Source: Methanobacteriota archaeon (lineage in GTDB: Archaea > Halobacteriota > Methanosarcinia > Methanosarcinales > Methanoperedenaceae). From it: DNA of 18,776 bases. Positions 6,873 through 15,104 of this stretch are shown in pieces (the stretch's first letter is position 1; every line of letters starts with the position of its first letter). The translations under genes and the position numbers were made by a program. Under the pieces are notes generated by a model that worked only from the letters and a program-made list of their open reading frames with translations, had not been told where the DNA came from and did no database searches. The stretch is from assembly GCA_018900975.1 (NCBI GenBank), contig JAHIFK010000330.1, positions 1 to 18,776 on the forward strand, read 5' to 3'.

Positions 6873-7018
6873 GGGCTCGTAGCTCAGTCAGGCAGAGCAC
6901 CGGGCTTTTATTCAGCCAGAGTCACGTCTATTACTGACGCTATTCGCGGATTCAAAAACCGCGGGCTTCTGAATGAAAAGATACCCGATGGTCGAGGGTT
7001 CAAATCCCTCCGAGCCCG
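6873..7018 (+). tRNA. tRNA-Lys (anticodon UUU) with a 72-nt intron
   Basis: The acceptor stem GGGCTCG (6873-6879) pairs perfectly with CGAGCCC (7011-7017); the discriminator is G7018 and no CCA is encoded. The D arm is GCTC/GAGC (6882-6885, 6895-6898). The anticodon arm is CCGGG (6900-6904), then loop C, T, the anticodon TTT (6907-6909) and A37 (6910). It resumes at A38 (6983) with CCCGA, leaving a C-A mismatch at 27-43. The T arm is GAGGG/CCCTC with loop TTCAAAT. The intron (6911-6982) sits at the canonical 37/38 site. CTTT (6905-6908) pairs with AAAG (6977-6980), leaving three-base bulges TAT and ATA cut after their second base, the bulge-helix-bulge substrate of the archaeal splicing endonuclease. 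The intron holds a CGCGG/CCGCG hairpin (6945-6963). It ends 21 bases before rpoH. Confidence 0.92.
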
Positions 7019-7026
7019 TTATATCC

Positions 7027-7033
7027 GGGAGGT
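7027..7033 (+). promoter_or_regulatory. Strong ribosome binding site of rpoH
   Basis: GGGAGGT, six bases before the ATG at 7040, fixes the rpoH start. It lies only 8 bases after the last tRNA nucleotide, leaving no room for a separate promoter in the tRNA-rpoH gap. Confidence 0.8.
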
Positions 7034-7039
7034 AACTGC

Positions 7040-7297
7040 ATGAAGGAGAAAGAAATTAAAGGAAGGGAGTTCAACCCTTTAGAACACAAAATGGTCCCGA
7101 ACCATGAAATTTTAGATGAAGCCGAAATAAAAACGACACTGGCAGAGTTCGATATCGAGAAAGAGCAGATGCCAAAGATCCGTATTACTGACCCTTCTGC
7201 TGTATACATAAAAGCAAAAGTCGGTGATGTTATCCGCATTACCCGAGATAGTCATTCTGCGGGAAAGGCTATTTTCTACAGGTTAGTCATTGCATGA
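7040..7297 (+). CDS. rpoH: DNA-directed RNA polymerase subunit H (RPB5 C-terminal domain homologue)
   Basis: An 85-residue subunit, the usual size of archaeal Rpo5/H, corresponding to the C-terminal assembly domain of eukaryotic RPB5 in the RNA polymerase jaw. The family pattern is clear: NPLEHKMVPNHEILDEAE (12-29), then QMPKIRITDPSAV and KVGDVIRITRDS, ending GKAIFYRLVIA. It opens the conserved order rpoH-rpoB''-rpoB'-rpoA'-rpoA''. The start is fixed by the GGGAGGT site six bases upstream. It is close behind the tRNA-Lys gene and probably shares its transcript. The next gene begins 23 bases after its stop. Confidence 0.95.
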   Translation: MKEKEIKGREFNPLEHKMVPNHEILDEAEIKTTLAEFDIEKEQMPKIRITDPSAVYIKAKVGDVIRITRDSHSAGKAIFYRLVIA

Positions 7298-7320
7298 ATT
7301 ATCAGGAATTATGAGGTATT

Positions 7321-8916
7321 ATGTTGGATAGAAGAGTATTATCAAAAGCATATTTTACAAGTGAAAAAATCGTCAGGCATCATGTTGAATCCTTCAATGA
7401 TTTCCTTGAATACGGGCTTCAGAAAGTTATAGATGAACAGAGGATAATCGAAACGGAAATAGAAGGCACATTCGTCAGGCTCGGGAAAATCCATGTCGGT
7501 CATCCTGTGGTCAGAGAAGCTGATGGAGCTGTCGACAAACTCTATCCCACTGAAGCAAGGCTGCGGAACATCACATATTCCGCCCCGCTTTCTCTAGGAA
7601 TGACCATTATAACCCCTGAAGGGGAAAAAGAAGAAAAACCGGCAGAAATAGGTTCCCTGCCAATGATGATATGGTCAAAGAAATGCAACCTTGTGGGATT
7701 GACAGAAAAGGAAATGGTCGAACTGGGAGAAGACCCCCAGGACCCGGGTGGATATTTCATAATCAACGGTACTGAACGTGTAATTACTACTCTTGAAGAT
7801 CTTGCCCCAAACAAGATCCTTGTCGAATTCGAAGAGAGATACGGCGAAAATATCGAAGTTGCGAAAGTATTCTCACAGAGGCGTGGTTATCGAGCACTGG
7901 TGGTCGTTGAGAGGAACAGGAAATCAATACTTGAAGTTTCATTCCCATCCATATCTGGCAGGATCAATTTTGTCACGCTTGTAAGGGCCCTTGGCATTGA
8001 GACCGACCAGGACATCGTTAACGCTGTGTCCAACGACCCTGAGATCGTTAAATTCATGCTCGAAAACCTTGAAGAAGCGGAAGTGGCAGATAAAGAAAAA
8101 GCCATGGAAAAGATCGGAACGCGAGTAGCTTCAGGGCAGGCAAGGGACTACCAGATAAAGAGGGCAAATTACGTCATAGACAGATACCTTCTGCCCCATC
8201 TGGGCAACGACGAAGCTCACCGAATGCTCAAAGCCCAGTTCATTGGCCGCATGGCCCAGGCGTGTTTTGAACTTGCGCTGCACAAGAGGGACAGCGATGA
8301 TAAGGACCATTATGCAAATAAAAGGCTCAAGCTTGCAGGAGACTTGATGGAAGACCTGTTCAGGGTTTCGTTCAACAGGCTCACGCGAGACATCAAATAC
8401 CAGCTTGAGAGAGCGAGTATGAGGAACAGGGATCTGCAAGTAGCGACCGTCGTGCGCTCTGATGTGCTTACCGAGCGGCTTGTTCATCCACTTGCGACAG
8501 GTAACTGGGTAGGCGGACGCACAGGCGTATCTCAGCTTCTTGACCGCACTGATTATATTGCATCGCTTTCCCATCTACGAAGGGTCATCTCACCGCTATC
8601 ACGCTCTCAGCCCCATTTCGAGGCGCGTGACCTTCATCCCACACAATGGGGCAGGGTATGCCCGTCTGAAACGCCTGAAGGACCAAACTGCGGTCTTGTG
8701 AAGAACTTTGCGCAGCTTGTTGAGATATCTACAAGCGCAGGGGAAGATAAACCGTTCAGGATGTTGCTTTTTGAAATGGGCATAGTTCCAATAATACCGC
8801 ATCTTGTGGGAATGGAAGAAGTCCCCACAACTTACGCTACCGAATTAGAAGCGCTTGAGGAAGAAGAAGTTAAAGTTGAACCTGAAGAAGAACCGGAGGT
8901 TGATTCCTTTGAATAA
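7321..8916 (+). CDS. rpoB2: DNA-directed RNA polymerase subunit B'' (N-terminal half of the beta-like subunit)
   Basis: A 531-residue protein covering the protrusion, lobe and fork part of the second-largest RNA polymerase subunit. Landmarks are GHPVVREADGAVDKLYPTEA (near 60-79), RLRNITYSAPL, IGSLPMMIWSKKCNL, DPGGYFIINGTERVI (141-155) followed by EDLAPNK, and the fork region HFEARDLHPTQWGRVCPSET (432-451) running into PEGPNCGLVKN. It ends with an acidic tail (LEALEEEEVKVEPEEEPE). The split between B'' and B' is typical of methanogens, Archaeoglobus and haloarchaea, and normal in length here. A GAGGT lies just before the ATG at 7321. The gene overlaps B' by eight bases at its end, so the two are likely translated in a coupled manner. 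Confidence 0.96.
   Translation: MLDRRVLSKAYFTSEKIVRHHVESFNDFLEYGLQKVIDEQRIIETEIEGTFVRLGKIHVGHPVVREADGAVDKLYPTEARLRNITYSAPLSLGMTIITPEGEKEEKPAEIGSLPMMIWSKKCNLVGLTEKEMVELGEDPQDPGGYFIINGTERVITTLEDLAPNKILVEFEERYGENIEVAKVFSQRRGYRALVVVERNRKSILEVSFPSISGRINFVTLVRALGIETDQDIVNAVSNDPEIVKFMLENLEEAEVADKEKAMEKIGTRVASGQARDYQIKRANYVIDRYLLPHLGNDEAHRMLKAQFIGRMAQACFELALHKRDSDDKDHYANKRLKLAGDLMEDLFRVSFNRLTRDIKYQLERASMRNRDLQVATVVRSDVLTERLVHPLATGNWVGGRTGVSQLLDRTDYIASLSHLRRVISPLSRSQPHFEARDLHPTQWGRVCPSETPEGPNCGLVKNFAQLVEISTSAGEDKPFRMLLFEMGIVPIIPHLVGMEEVPTTYATELEALEEEEVKVEPEEEPEVDSFE
8895..8900 (+). promoter_or_regulatory. Ribosome binding site deciding the TTG start of rpoB'
   Basis: A perfect GGAGGT inside the end of rpoB'', eight bases before the TTG at 8909. 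The alternative ATG at 8855 has no comparable site. Confidence 0.75.
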
Positions 8917-10723
8917 GACCAGAATATTCTTAAACGGTGAACTCATGGGAACCCATGATAATCCAAGAGGATTTGTTACAGAATTCAGATCAAAACGACA
9001 GCATGGTGAAATCAAAAGACAGGTCAACATTACACACGCGGAAGATACAAATGAGATCTATATCAATTCCGACCCTGGAAGAGCAAGACGACCAGCTATA
9101 ATCGTTAAAAATGGCGCCCCTCTTATAACTAAAGAACATATTGAGAGGTTAAAAGATGAAGAGATCAATTTCGAAAATCTCGTCAGTGAGGGTCTGGTAG
9201 AGTTCCTTGACGCGGAAGAGGAAGAGAACGCTTTTATTGCGATAGATGAAAAGGATATCACCCAGAAACATACGCATCTTGAGATCAATCCTGCATTGAT
9301 ACTCGGTATATGCACAGGGATGGTCCCTTTCCCTGAGCACAATGCATCTCCCAGGAACACGATGGGCGCAGGCATGATAAAGCAGTGCCTGGGCATGTCC
9401 ACTCCAAATATGAAACTTCGCCCTGACACAAGGGCGCACGTTCTCCATTATCCTCAGAAGGCAATGGTATCTACGCAGACCGCTGAAGCCATAGGCTTCG
9501 ATAAAAGGCCTGCAGGACAGAACTTTGTGGTCGCCGTTCTATCGTACGAAGGCTACAATATCGAAGATGCGCTTGTAATAAACAGAGGCTCTATAGAACG
9601 GGGGCTGGGCAGGAGCCATTTCTTCAGGACAAACGAAGGCGAAGAGCGCAAGTACCCCGGAGGGCAGGAAGACAAGTTCGAGATCCCTGATGCTGAAGTA
9701 AGAGGGGCGCGCGGCGCAGAAGTTTATAAGCAACTGGACAGTGATGGGCTTGTAAATCCAGAAATACCAGTGGGACCGAACGATGTTCTCATTGGCAAAA
9801 CGAGTCCCCCCAGGTTCCTTGAAGAACCCACAGAACTGGGGATCAGCCCTCTCCAGAGAAGAGAGAGCTCTGTCACTATGCGCTCGAACGAGAAAGGGAC
9901 TGTCGATACTGTTATACTTACAGAATCTGAGAACGGATCCAGGCTTGCAAAAGTCAGGACACGCGACCAGAGAGTACCAGAAATTGGCGATAAGTTCGCA
10001 TCAAGGCACGGGCAGAAAGGCGTTATAGGTCTCATAGTGCCTCACGAAGACATGCCCTTTGCTGAGAACGGGATAGTACCTGACCTGATCGTAAATCCTC
10101 ATGCCATCCCTTCAAGAATGACCGTAGGGCACGTTCTTGAAATGATCGGCGGTAAGGTCGGGTCTCTTGAAGGAAGACAGATCGACGGAACTCCATTTTC
10201 AGGAGCATCTGAAGTTGAACTGAGGGAGGCTCTGAAGAAGTTCGGTTATTCTCATTCTGCAAAGGAAGTGCTTTATGACGGTATAACCGGCCACATGATC
10301 CAGGCAGACATATTTGTCGGAGTTATCCTTTATCAGAAGCTTTACCACATGGTTTCCTCAAAGATGCATGCAAGGTCACGCGGCCCTGTCCAGGTATTGA
10401 CAAGGCAGCCCACTGAAGGCAGGGCACGGGAAGGCGGTCTCCGGTTCGGTGAAATGGAACGCGATGTGCTTATTGGACATGGCGCAGCCATGGCGCTTAA
10501 GGAACGTCTTCTGGATGAATCCGACAGGGTCATAGAATACGTCTGTACCCACTGCGGCATGATCGCCACTCTCGATAAGAGAAAGAATACAACGGTATGC
10601 CATAACTGCAATGCAGAAATTGATATATATCCGGCTGAAATGAGTTATGCGTTCAAGTTATTGCTTGATGAGATCATCTCTCTCGGAGTGGCTCCGCGAC
10701 TTGTACTTGAGGATGCGGTATAG
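8909..10723 (+). CDS. rpoB1: DNA-directed RNA polymerase subunit B' (C-terminal half of the beta-like subunit)
   Basis: 604 residues from a TTG start at 8909. The frame is open back to an ATG at 8855, but the GGAGGT at 8895-8900 is eight bases before this TTG, and the protein then begins LNKTRIFLNGELMGTHDNP, where archaeal B' proteins normally start. The upstream residues are only the lysine-rich shadow of the B'' acidic tail. Landmarks are GYNIEDA (215-221) and the catalytic-centre KFASRHGQKGV (362-372, with K370). These are followed by NPHAIPSRMTVGH, MHARSRGPVQVLTRQPTEGR and REGGLRFGEMERD. A zinc site, CTHC (546-549) and CHNC (564-567), lies near the end. The start overlaps the B'' stop as TTGAATAA. 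It forms half of the active site with A'. Confidence 0.95.
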   Translation: MNKTRIFLNGELMGTHDNPRGFVTEFRSKRQHGEIKRQVNITHAEDTNEIYINSDPGRARRPAIIVKNGAPLITKEHIERLKDEEINFENLVSEGLVEFLDAEEEENAFIAIDEKDITQKHTHLEINPALILGICTGMVPFPEHNASPRNTMGAGMIKQCLGMSTPNMKLRPDTRAHVLHYPQKAMVSTQTAEAIGFDKRPAGQNFVVAVLSYEGYNIEDALVINRGSIERGLGRSHFFRTNEGEERKYPGGQEDKFEIPDAEVRGARGAEVYKQLDSDGLVNPEIPVGPNDVLIGKTSPPRFLEEPTELGISPLQRRESSVTMRSNEKGTVDTVILTESENGSRLAKVRTRDQRVPEIGDKFASRHGQKGVIGLIVPHEDMPFAENGIVPDLIVNPHAIPSRMTVGHVLEMIGGKVGSLEGRQIDGTPFSGASEVELREALKKFGYSHSAKEVLYDGITGHMIQADIFVGVILYQKLYHMVSSKMHARSRGPVQVLTRQPTEGRAREGGLRFGEMERDVLIGHGAAMALKERLLDESDRVIEYVCTHCGMIATLDKRKNTTVCHNCNAEIDIYPAEMSYAFKLLLDEIISLGVAPRLVLEDAV

Positions 10724-10732
10724 GAGGAAATT

Positions 10733-13657
10733 ATGTTAATAGCAACCCCAAAAAGAATAAAAGAAATAAAATTCGGACTTATTTCCCCCAAGGAATTCAG
10801 GAAAATGAGCGTAACGCGAGTCATTACGGCAGACACCTATGACGATGATGGTTTTCCGATCGAGATGGGTTTGATGGACACAAAACTGGGAGTCATTGAC
10901 CCGGGTCTGCGGTGCAAGACCTGCGGCGGGAGGGCTGGTGAATGTCCTGGTCATTTTGGACACATAGAGCTCGTTGCTCCAGTAATACATGTCGGGTTTG
11001 CAAAACTTATTCGCAAGATACTGAGGGCCACCTGCAGGAAATGCGGCGCGCTGCTTTTGTCGCCTGACCAGAAAACGAAATATCTTGAACAGATAAAAAC
11101 GCTGCGGAATATGGGGCAATTGACAGAAGATATCATTAATGAGGTATTCAAGGAAGCGCGAAAGTCAAAGACATGCCAGTACTGCGGCGAACAACAGCCA
11201 GAAGTCAAGTTCGAGAAACCAACTACTTATATTGAAATAATCGAAGAAAATAAATTCTTGTTTAACTGGGATGAAATTCCAGGAAAAGAAAGTAATAAAT
11301 TCACCGAATTCCTGATCAAAAATTATGAAGTTGACTGGATAAAAAATGCAGATATTGAAAAGTCCGGTGACGGTTTGACAATAAAGATCTCAGCCGGGAA
11401 AAAATCCCTTTCTCTCATAATGAACGGGGGAAAAACCGATCTGGTACTGAAAATCAATGGCGAAAAAAGCGGTGACTTCATCGCCAGGACAGAAGATGGT
11501 AAATTAAACATTTACAAAGAAGGTCATGAAGAAGAACATAAGCTGATGCCAACAGACATCAGGACGCGTCTTGAAAAAATGACTGATGAGGATGTTGAAG
11601 TAATCGGGATGGACCCGCACAACGCACGCCCAGAATGGATCATCCTGACCGTGCTTCCGGTGCCTCCTGTCACGATGCGCCCGTCCATCACTCTGGAATC
11701 AGGCCAGCGCAGTGAGGACGACCTGACACACAAGCTTGTGGACATTATCCGCATCAACCAGAGGTTCCAGGAAAACAGGGAAGCGGGAGCGCCGCAGCTT
11801 ATTATTGAAGATCTGTGGGAACTTTTGCAGTACCATGTGACCACCTTTATTGACAACGCGGTTTCAGGTGTGCCTCCAGCAAGGCACAGGTCAGGAAGAC
11901 CATTGAAGACGTTATCGCAGCGGTTAAAAGGCAAAGAAGGACGGTTCAGGGGTAGTTTGTCAGGCAAACGAGTGAACTTCTCAGCAAGAACAGTTATTTC
12001 ACCTGACCCGAACCTTCGGATATTCGAGGTGGGCGTCCCATTGGAAATAGCTAAAGAACTTACCACCACCATGTTCGTGACCCCAAGGAATCACGATGAG
12101 GCAAAAGAATATGTAAGAAGGGGTCCTGAAAATCATCCGGGAGCCAATTATATTGTCAGGGCAGACGGACGCCGCGTTAAGATCACAGATAAGAACTGCG
12201 GTGAACTTGCCGACCTTGTAGAACTGGGATGGAAGGTCGAGAGACAGCTAAAGGACGCAGATATCATTCTGTTCAACAGGCAGCCTTCGCTTCACAGAAT
12301 GAGCATTATGGCTCATGAGATAAAAGTACTGCCCAATAAGACGTTCAGGCTCAATCCTGCCGTATGTCCTCCATATAATGCAGACTTTGACGGTGACGAG
12401 ATGAACATGCATGTTCCTCAGACCGAGGAAGCGCTTGCTGAAGCAAAGATCCTGATGCATGTGCAGGAAAATATCCTGTCCCCCAGGTTCGGAGGACCGA
12501 TCATTGGAGGTATTCACGACCACATCACAGGACTGTTTTTGCTTACGAATAGCAAAGAAAAGATATTTAAGAATGAAGCATTGGAACTCCTCGGGAAATC
12601 CGAGATCCGCGAACTGTACCCTCCGGCCGGAGAAGAGAACAAACAGCCATACTGGACCGGGAAACAGATATTCAGCCATATTCTTCCGAAAGGTCTCGAT
12701 GTTAAGTTCAAGTCAGAAATATGCCTGCAATGCGATACCTGCAAGCTTGAGGAGTGCGAAAACGATTCTTACGTGGTCATCAAAGAAGGTATACTCGAAA
12801 TGGGAACCATCGATGAAAAAGGCATAGGGGCATTCAAGAGCGTGATACTTGATAAACTCATGAAAGAGTTCAATCCTGTGATCGCGTGCAAATTCATCGA
12901 TGATGCGACAAAGCTTTCTATTAGAGGTATTATGCGCAGGGGCTTTAGTTTCGGTATAGACGATGAATACATTCCTATCGATGCACAGACCCAGATCAAC
13001 GATGTCATGGATCAGGCAAAAGACAAAGTGGATAAACTGATCAAAGCATATGAGGATGGAGAACTCGAACAACTGCCCGGACGAACGCTTGCTGAGACGC
13101 TTGAGATGGAGATCATGAAAGAACTGAGTAAAGCAAGAGACGCAACAGGTGACATTGCAGGGCATCATCTCGGAATGGATAATTCCGCGGTGATAATGGC
13201 AAAGTCCGGAGCCAGGGGTTCTATGCTCAACCTTACTCAGATGGCAGCCTGTGTCGGCCAGCAGGCTGTGAGAGGCGAACGAATAAAGAGAGGGTATGCA
13301 GGCAGGACACTTTCGCATTTCGAGCGCAACGACCTGGGCGCTGAGGCTCACGGATTCGTGAGAGCCAGTTACAAGAGCGGCCTTTCACCGACCGAGTATT
13401 TCTTCCACGCCATTGGAGGCCGCGAAGGTCTTGTGGACACAGCGGTCAGAACATCACAGTCAGGTTACCTCCAGAGGCGGCTTGTGAATGCCCTTCAGGA
13501 TCTGGAAGTACAGTACGATGGCACAGTAAGGGATACCAGGAAGATGATTATCCAGTTCAAATACGGAGAGGACGGCATCAATCCCATGAACAGCGATTTC
13601 AGTAAACCTGAAGCAGTCAGGCGAATTATTGATTCAGTGATGGGGGTGAAGGAATGA
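10733..13657 (+). CDS. rpoA1: DNA-directed RNA polymerase subunit A' with an extra N-terminal-region insertion
   Basis: A 974-residue A' subunit, the N-terminal part of the largest RNA polymerase subunit. The first zinc site is CKTC...CPGH.GH (C61, C64, C71, H74, H77). The second is CRKC (101-104) plus CQYC (148-151). Further landmarks are ARHRSGRPLKTLSQRLKGKE, GRFRGSLSGKRVNFSARTVI, FNRQPSLHRMSIMAH and the absolutely conserved magnesium-binding NADFDGDEM (549-557). Archaeal A' is usually about 870-910 residues. The excess is a roughly 95-residue insertion (about residues 170-265, nucleotides 11240-11527) between KFEKPTTYIEI and HKLMPTDIRTRLEKM. It is AT-richer than its surroundings and contains strand-like segments such as DGLTIKISAGKKSLSLIMNG. 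It does not look like an intein. The start at 10733 follows AGGAGG. The gene overlaps A'' as ATGA. Confidence 0.95.
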   Translation: MLIATPKRIKEIKFGLISPKEFRKMSVTRVITADTYDDDGFPIEMGLMDTKLGVIDPGLRCKTCGGRAGECPGHFGHIELVAPVIHVGFAKLIRKILRATCRKCGALLLSPDQKTKYLEQIKTLRNMGQLTEDIINEVFKEARKSKTCQYCGEQQPEVKFEKPTTYIEIIEENKFLFNWDEIPGKESNKFTEFLIKNYEVDWIKNADIEKSGDGLTIKISAGKKSLSLIMNGGKTDLVLKINGEKSGDFIARTEDGKLNIYKEGHEEEHKLMPTDIRTRLEKMTDEDVEVIGMDPHNARPEWIILTVLPVPPVTMRPSITLESGQRSEDDLTHKLVDIIRINQRFQENREAGAPQLIIEDLWELLQYHVTTFIDNAVSGVPPARHRSGRPLKTLSQRLKGKEGRFRGSLSGKRVNFSARTVISPDPNLRIFEVGVPLEIAKELTTTMFVTPRNHDEAKEYVRRGPENHPGANYIVRADGRRVKITDKNCGELADLVELGWKVERQLKDADIILFNRQPSLHRMSIMAHEIKVLPNKTFRLNPAVCPPYNADFDGDEMNMHVPQTEEALAEAKILMHVQENILSPRFGGPIIGGIHDHITGLFLLTNSKEKIFKNEALELLGKSEIRELYPPAGEENKQPYWTGKQIFSHILPKGLDVKFKSEICLQCDTCKLEECENDSYVVIKEGILEMGTIDEKGIGAFKSVILDKLMKEFNPVIACKFIDDATKLSIRGIMRRGFSFGIDDEYIPIDAQTQINDVMDQAKDKVDKLIKAYEDGELEQLPGRTLAETLEMEIMKELSKARDATGDIAGHHLGMDNSAVIMAKSGARGSMLNLTQMAACVGQQAVRGERIKRGYAGRTLSHFERNDLGAEAHGFVRASYKSGLSPTEYFFHAIGGREGLVDTAVRTSQSGYLQRRLVNALQDLEVQYDGTVRDTRKMIIQFKYGEDGINPMNSDFSKPEAVRRIIDSVMGVKE
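11240..11527 (+). other. In-frame insertion within rpoA' (about 95 codons)
   Basis: This segment interrupts the normal sequence right after the second zinc-binding pair. It is rich in Lys, Asn, Glu and Ile, and alternates predicted strands with Gly-Lys turns, as in a small beta-rich domain. Base composition is clearly more A-rich than the flanking rpoA' sequence. It lacks a Cys/Ser at its first residue, a His-Asn end and DOD endonuclease motifs, so it is not an intein. Borders are approximate because they are judged from memory of the family. Confidence 0.7.
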
Positions 13658-14808
13658 GCGTGGACCAGAAGACGATCGATGAAACAGTCACAGCTCTTGC
13701 GCTGCCCCAGAGGGTCAAGGACAATCTGCTTCGCGAACTCAAGAACGTAAAACTTACAAAAAAGCAGTTTGATGAGATCATCAAGCGTACCATGGCCACA
13801 TATGAATATTCAAAGATAGAAGCGGGTGAAGCTGCTGGTGTGGTTTCAGCGCAGTCCATAGGAGAGCCGGGCACGCAGATGACGATGCGAACGTTCCACT
13901 ACGCCGGTGTTGCGGAAATCAACGTTACGCTGGGTCTGCCGAGGTTGATAGAGATAGTTGATGCAAGGAAAAACCCCAGCACTCCAATGATGACCATTTT
14001 CCTTGAAAAGGATTATGCGTTCGACAGGGATAAAGCGCGTGAGCTTGCCTGGAAGATAGAAGCTACTTACATTGGCGTTCTGGGTGGCATGTCCACAGAT
14101 ATCACTGACATGAAAGTAGTTGTAGAACTTAATAAAAAGGCGCTTCATCAGCGTAATATGACCGCAAAAGAGGTTTCTGACAGGATCAACGAGGAACTCG
14201 GTGTGTCATCATATATTACCGGGGACTCTTTGATAATGAAACCTGAGGAGCCATCTTACAGGCAGCTCCTGCAACTTGTTAAAAGCGTTCATTCCGTGAT
14301 ATTAAAGGGCATCAAGGGAATAAAAAGAGTGGTCATCAGGAAAGAAGAGAGCGGAGAATATGTCCTGTATACCGAAGGTTCCACTCTCAAGGAAGTCCTT
14401 GCGATATATGGCGTTGACCCTACCAGGACAAGGACCAACAATGTTAATGAGATATTCGAAGTAATGGGCATAGAGGCTGCAAGGGCTGCCCTTATACATG
14501 AAGCTACAGAGACGTTAAAGGAGCAGGGCCTGAACGTGGACGTGCGCCACATCATGCTTGTAGCAGACATCATGACAGTTGACGGTGAGGTAAAACCAAT
14601 AGGCAGGCACGGCATCTCTGGAGAAAAGGCGAGTGTCCTTGCGCGAGCAGCCTTTGAAGTGACGGTCAGCCACCTGCTTGATTCAGGTATTGGCGGAGAT
14701 GTTGATGAACTGCGGGGAGTGACCGAAAACGTAATAGTTGGTCAGCCCATAAGGCTGGGTACTGGAAATGTTAAATTGATAGCAAAAAGACAAGTAAAAG
14801 GAGTATAA
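13654..14808 (+). CDS. rpoA2: DNA-directed RNA polymerase subunit A''
   Basis: A 384-residue A'' subunit, the C-terminal part of the largest subunit (trigger-loop and jaw region). The hallmark trigger-loop region begins AGVVSAQSIGEPGTQMTMRT (61-80) and continues FHYAGVAEINVTLGLPRLIE. Near the end is GVDPTRTRTNNVNEIFEVMG, followed by a stretch including IGRHGISGEKASVLARAAFE. Length is normal for archaea. It starts within the end of rpoA' (ATGA overlap), so translation is coupled, and it is followed after two bases by rpl30e. Together A', A'', B', B'' and H make most of the catalytic core encoded in this window. Confidence 0.96.
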   Translation: MSVDQKTIDETVTALALPQRVKDNLLRELKNVKLTKKQFDEIIKRTMATYEYSKIEAGEAAGVVSAQSIGEPGTQMTMRTFHYAGVAEINVTLGLPRLIEIVDARKNPSTPMMTIFLEKDYAFDRDKARELAWKIEATYIGVLGGMSTDITDMKVVVELNKKALHQRNMTAKEVSDRINEELGVSSYITGDSLIMKPEEPSYRQLLQLVKSVHSVILKGIKGIKRVVIRKEESGEYVLYTEGSTLKEVLAIYGVDPTRTRTNNVNEIFEVMGIEAARAALIHEATETLKEQGLNVDVRHIMLVADIMTVDGEVKPIGRHGISGEKASVLARAAFEVTVSHLLDSGIGGDVDELRGVTENVIVGQPIRLGTGNVKLIAKRQVKGV

Positions 14809-14810
14809 TT

Positions 14811-15104
14811 ATGGAAATTGATATGAGCAAAGTACTGAGAAGCGCACTGTCCACAGGTAAAGTGGTCGTTGGAATAAAACAGACACGAGAAGCGGTTAAG
14901 GACGGGACGGCTCAGGTGGTTGTTGTTTCAACTGATTGCGTGGAACAGAGCCTTAAGGAAATTAAGGGCATACCTTTAATAAAATATCCTGGAATGGGCG
15001 TTGACCTGGGTGTCGCATGCGGCAAACCATTCTCGATCTCAGCGCTCGCAGTGCTGGAATCAGGGGATTCCGAGATACTCTCTTTCGGGAGTATGAATGA
15101 ATGA
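14811..15104 (+). CDS. rpl30e: Ribosomal protein L30e (eL30)
   Basis: A 97-residue eL30 homologue of the L7Ae/L30e fold, a large-subunit RNA-binding protein. The family pattern is clear: VVVGIKQTREAVKDGTAQVVVVSTDC in the N-terminal half, and GVDLGVACGKPFSISALAVLESGDSEIL at the end. The ATG at 14811 follows GGAGT with normal spacing; an internal ATG at 14823 lacks this. Its position between rpoA'' and nusA is the standard archaeal order. The last bases overlap nusA as ATGA, so the two are translationally coupled. Confidence 0.94.
   Translation: MEIDMSKVLRSALSTGKVVVGIKQTREAVKDGTAQVVVVSTDCVEQSLKEIKGIPLIKYPGMGVDLGVACGKPFSISALAVLESGDSEILSFGSMNE

Noticed and set aside
6911..6982. C/D box guide RNA inside the tRNA-Lys intron
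   Set aside because: CTGA tetramers occur, but there is no matching C box (RTGATGA) with correct spacing.
6801..7043. 80-residue plus-strand ORF before rpoH
   Set aside because: It runs straight through the tRNA-Lys gene and its intron, has no ribosome binding site and no recognisable protein sequence.
8855..8908. ATG at 8855 as the start of rpoB'
   Set aside because: It would overlap rpoB'' by over 60 bases, lacks a ribosome binding site and adds a lysine-rich stretch not found at the start of B' proteins.
11240..11527. Intein in rpoA'
   Set aside because: The insertion is under 100 residues, does not begin with Cys or Ser, has no His-Asn end and no endonuclease motifs, and is not at a known polymerase intein site such as the NADFDGD region.
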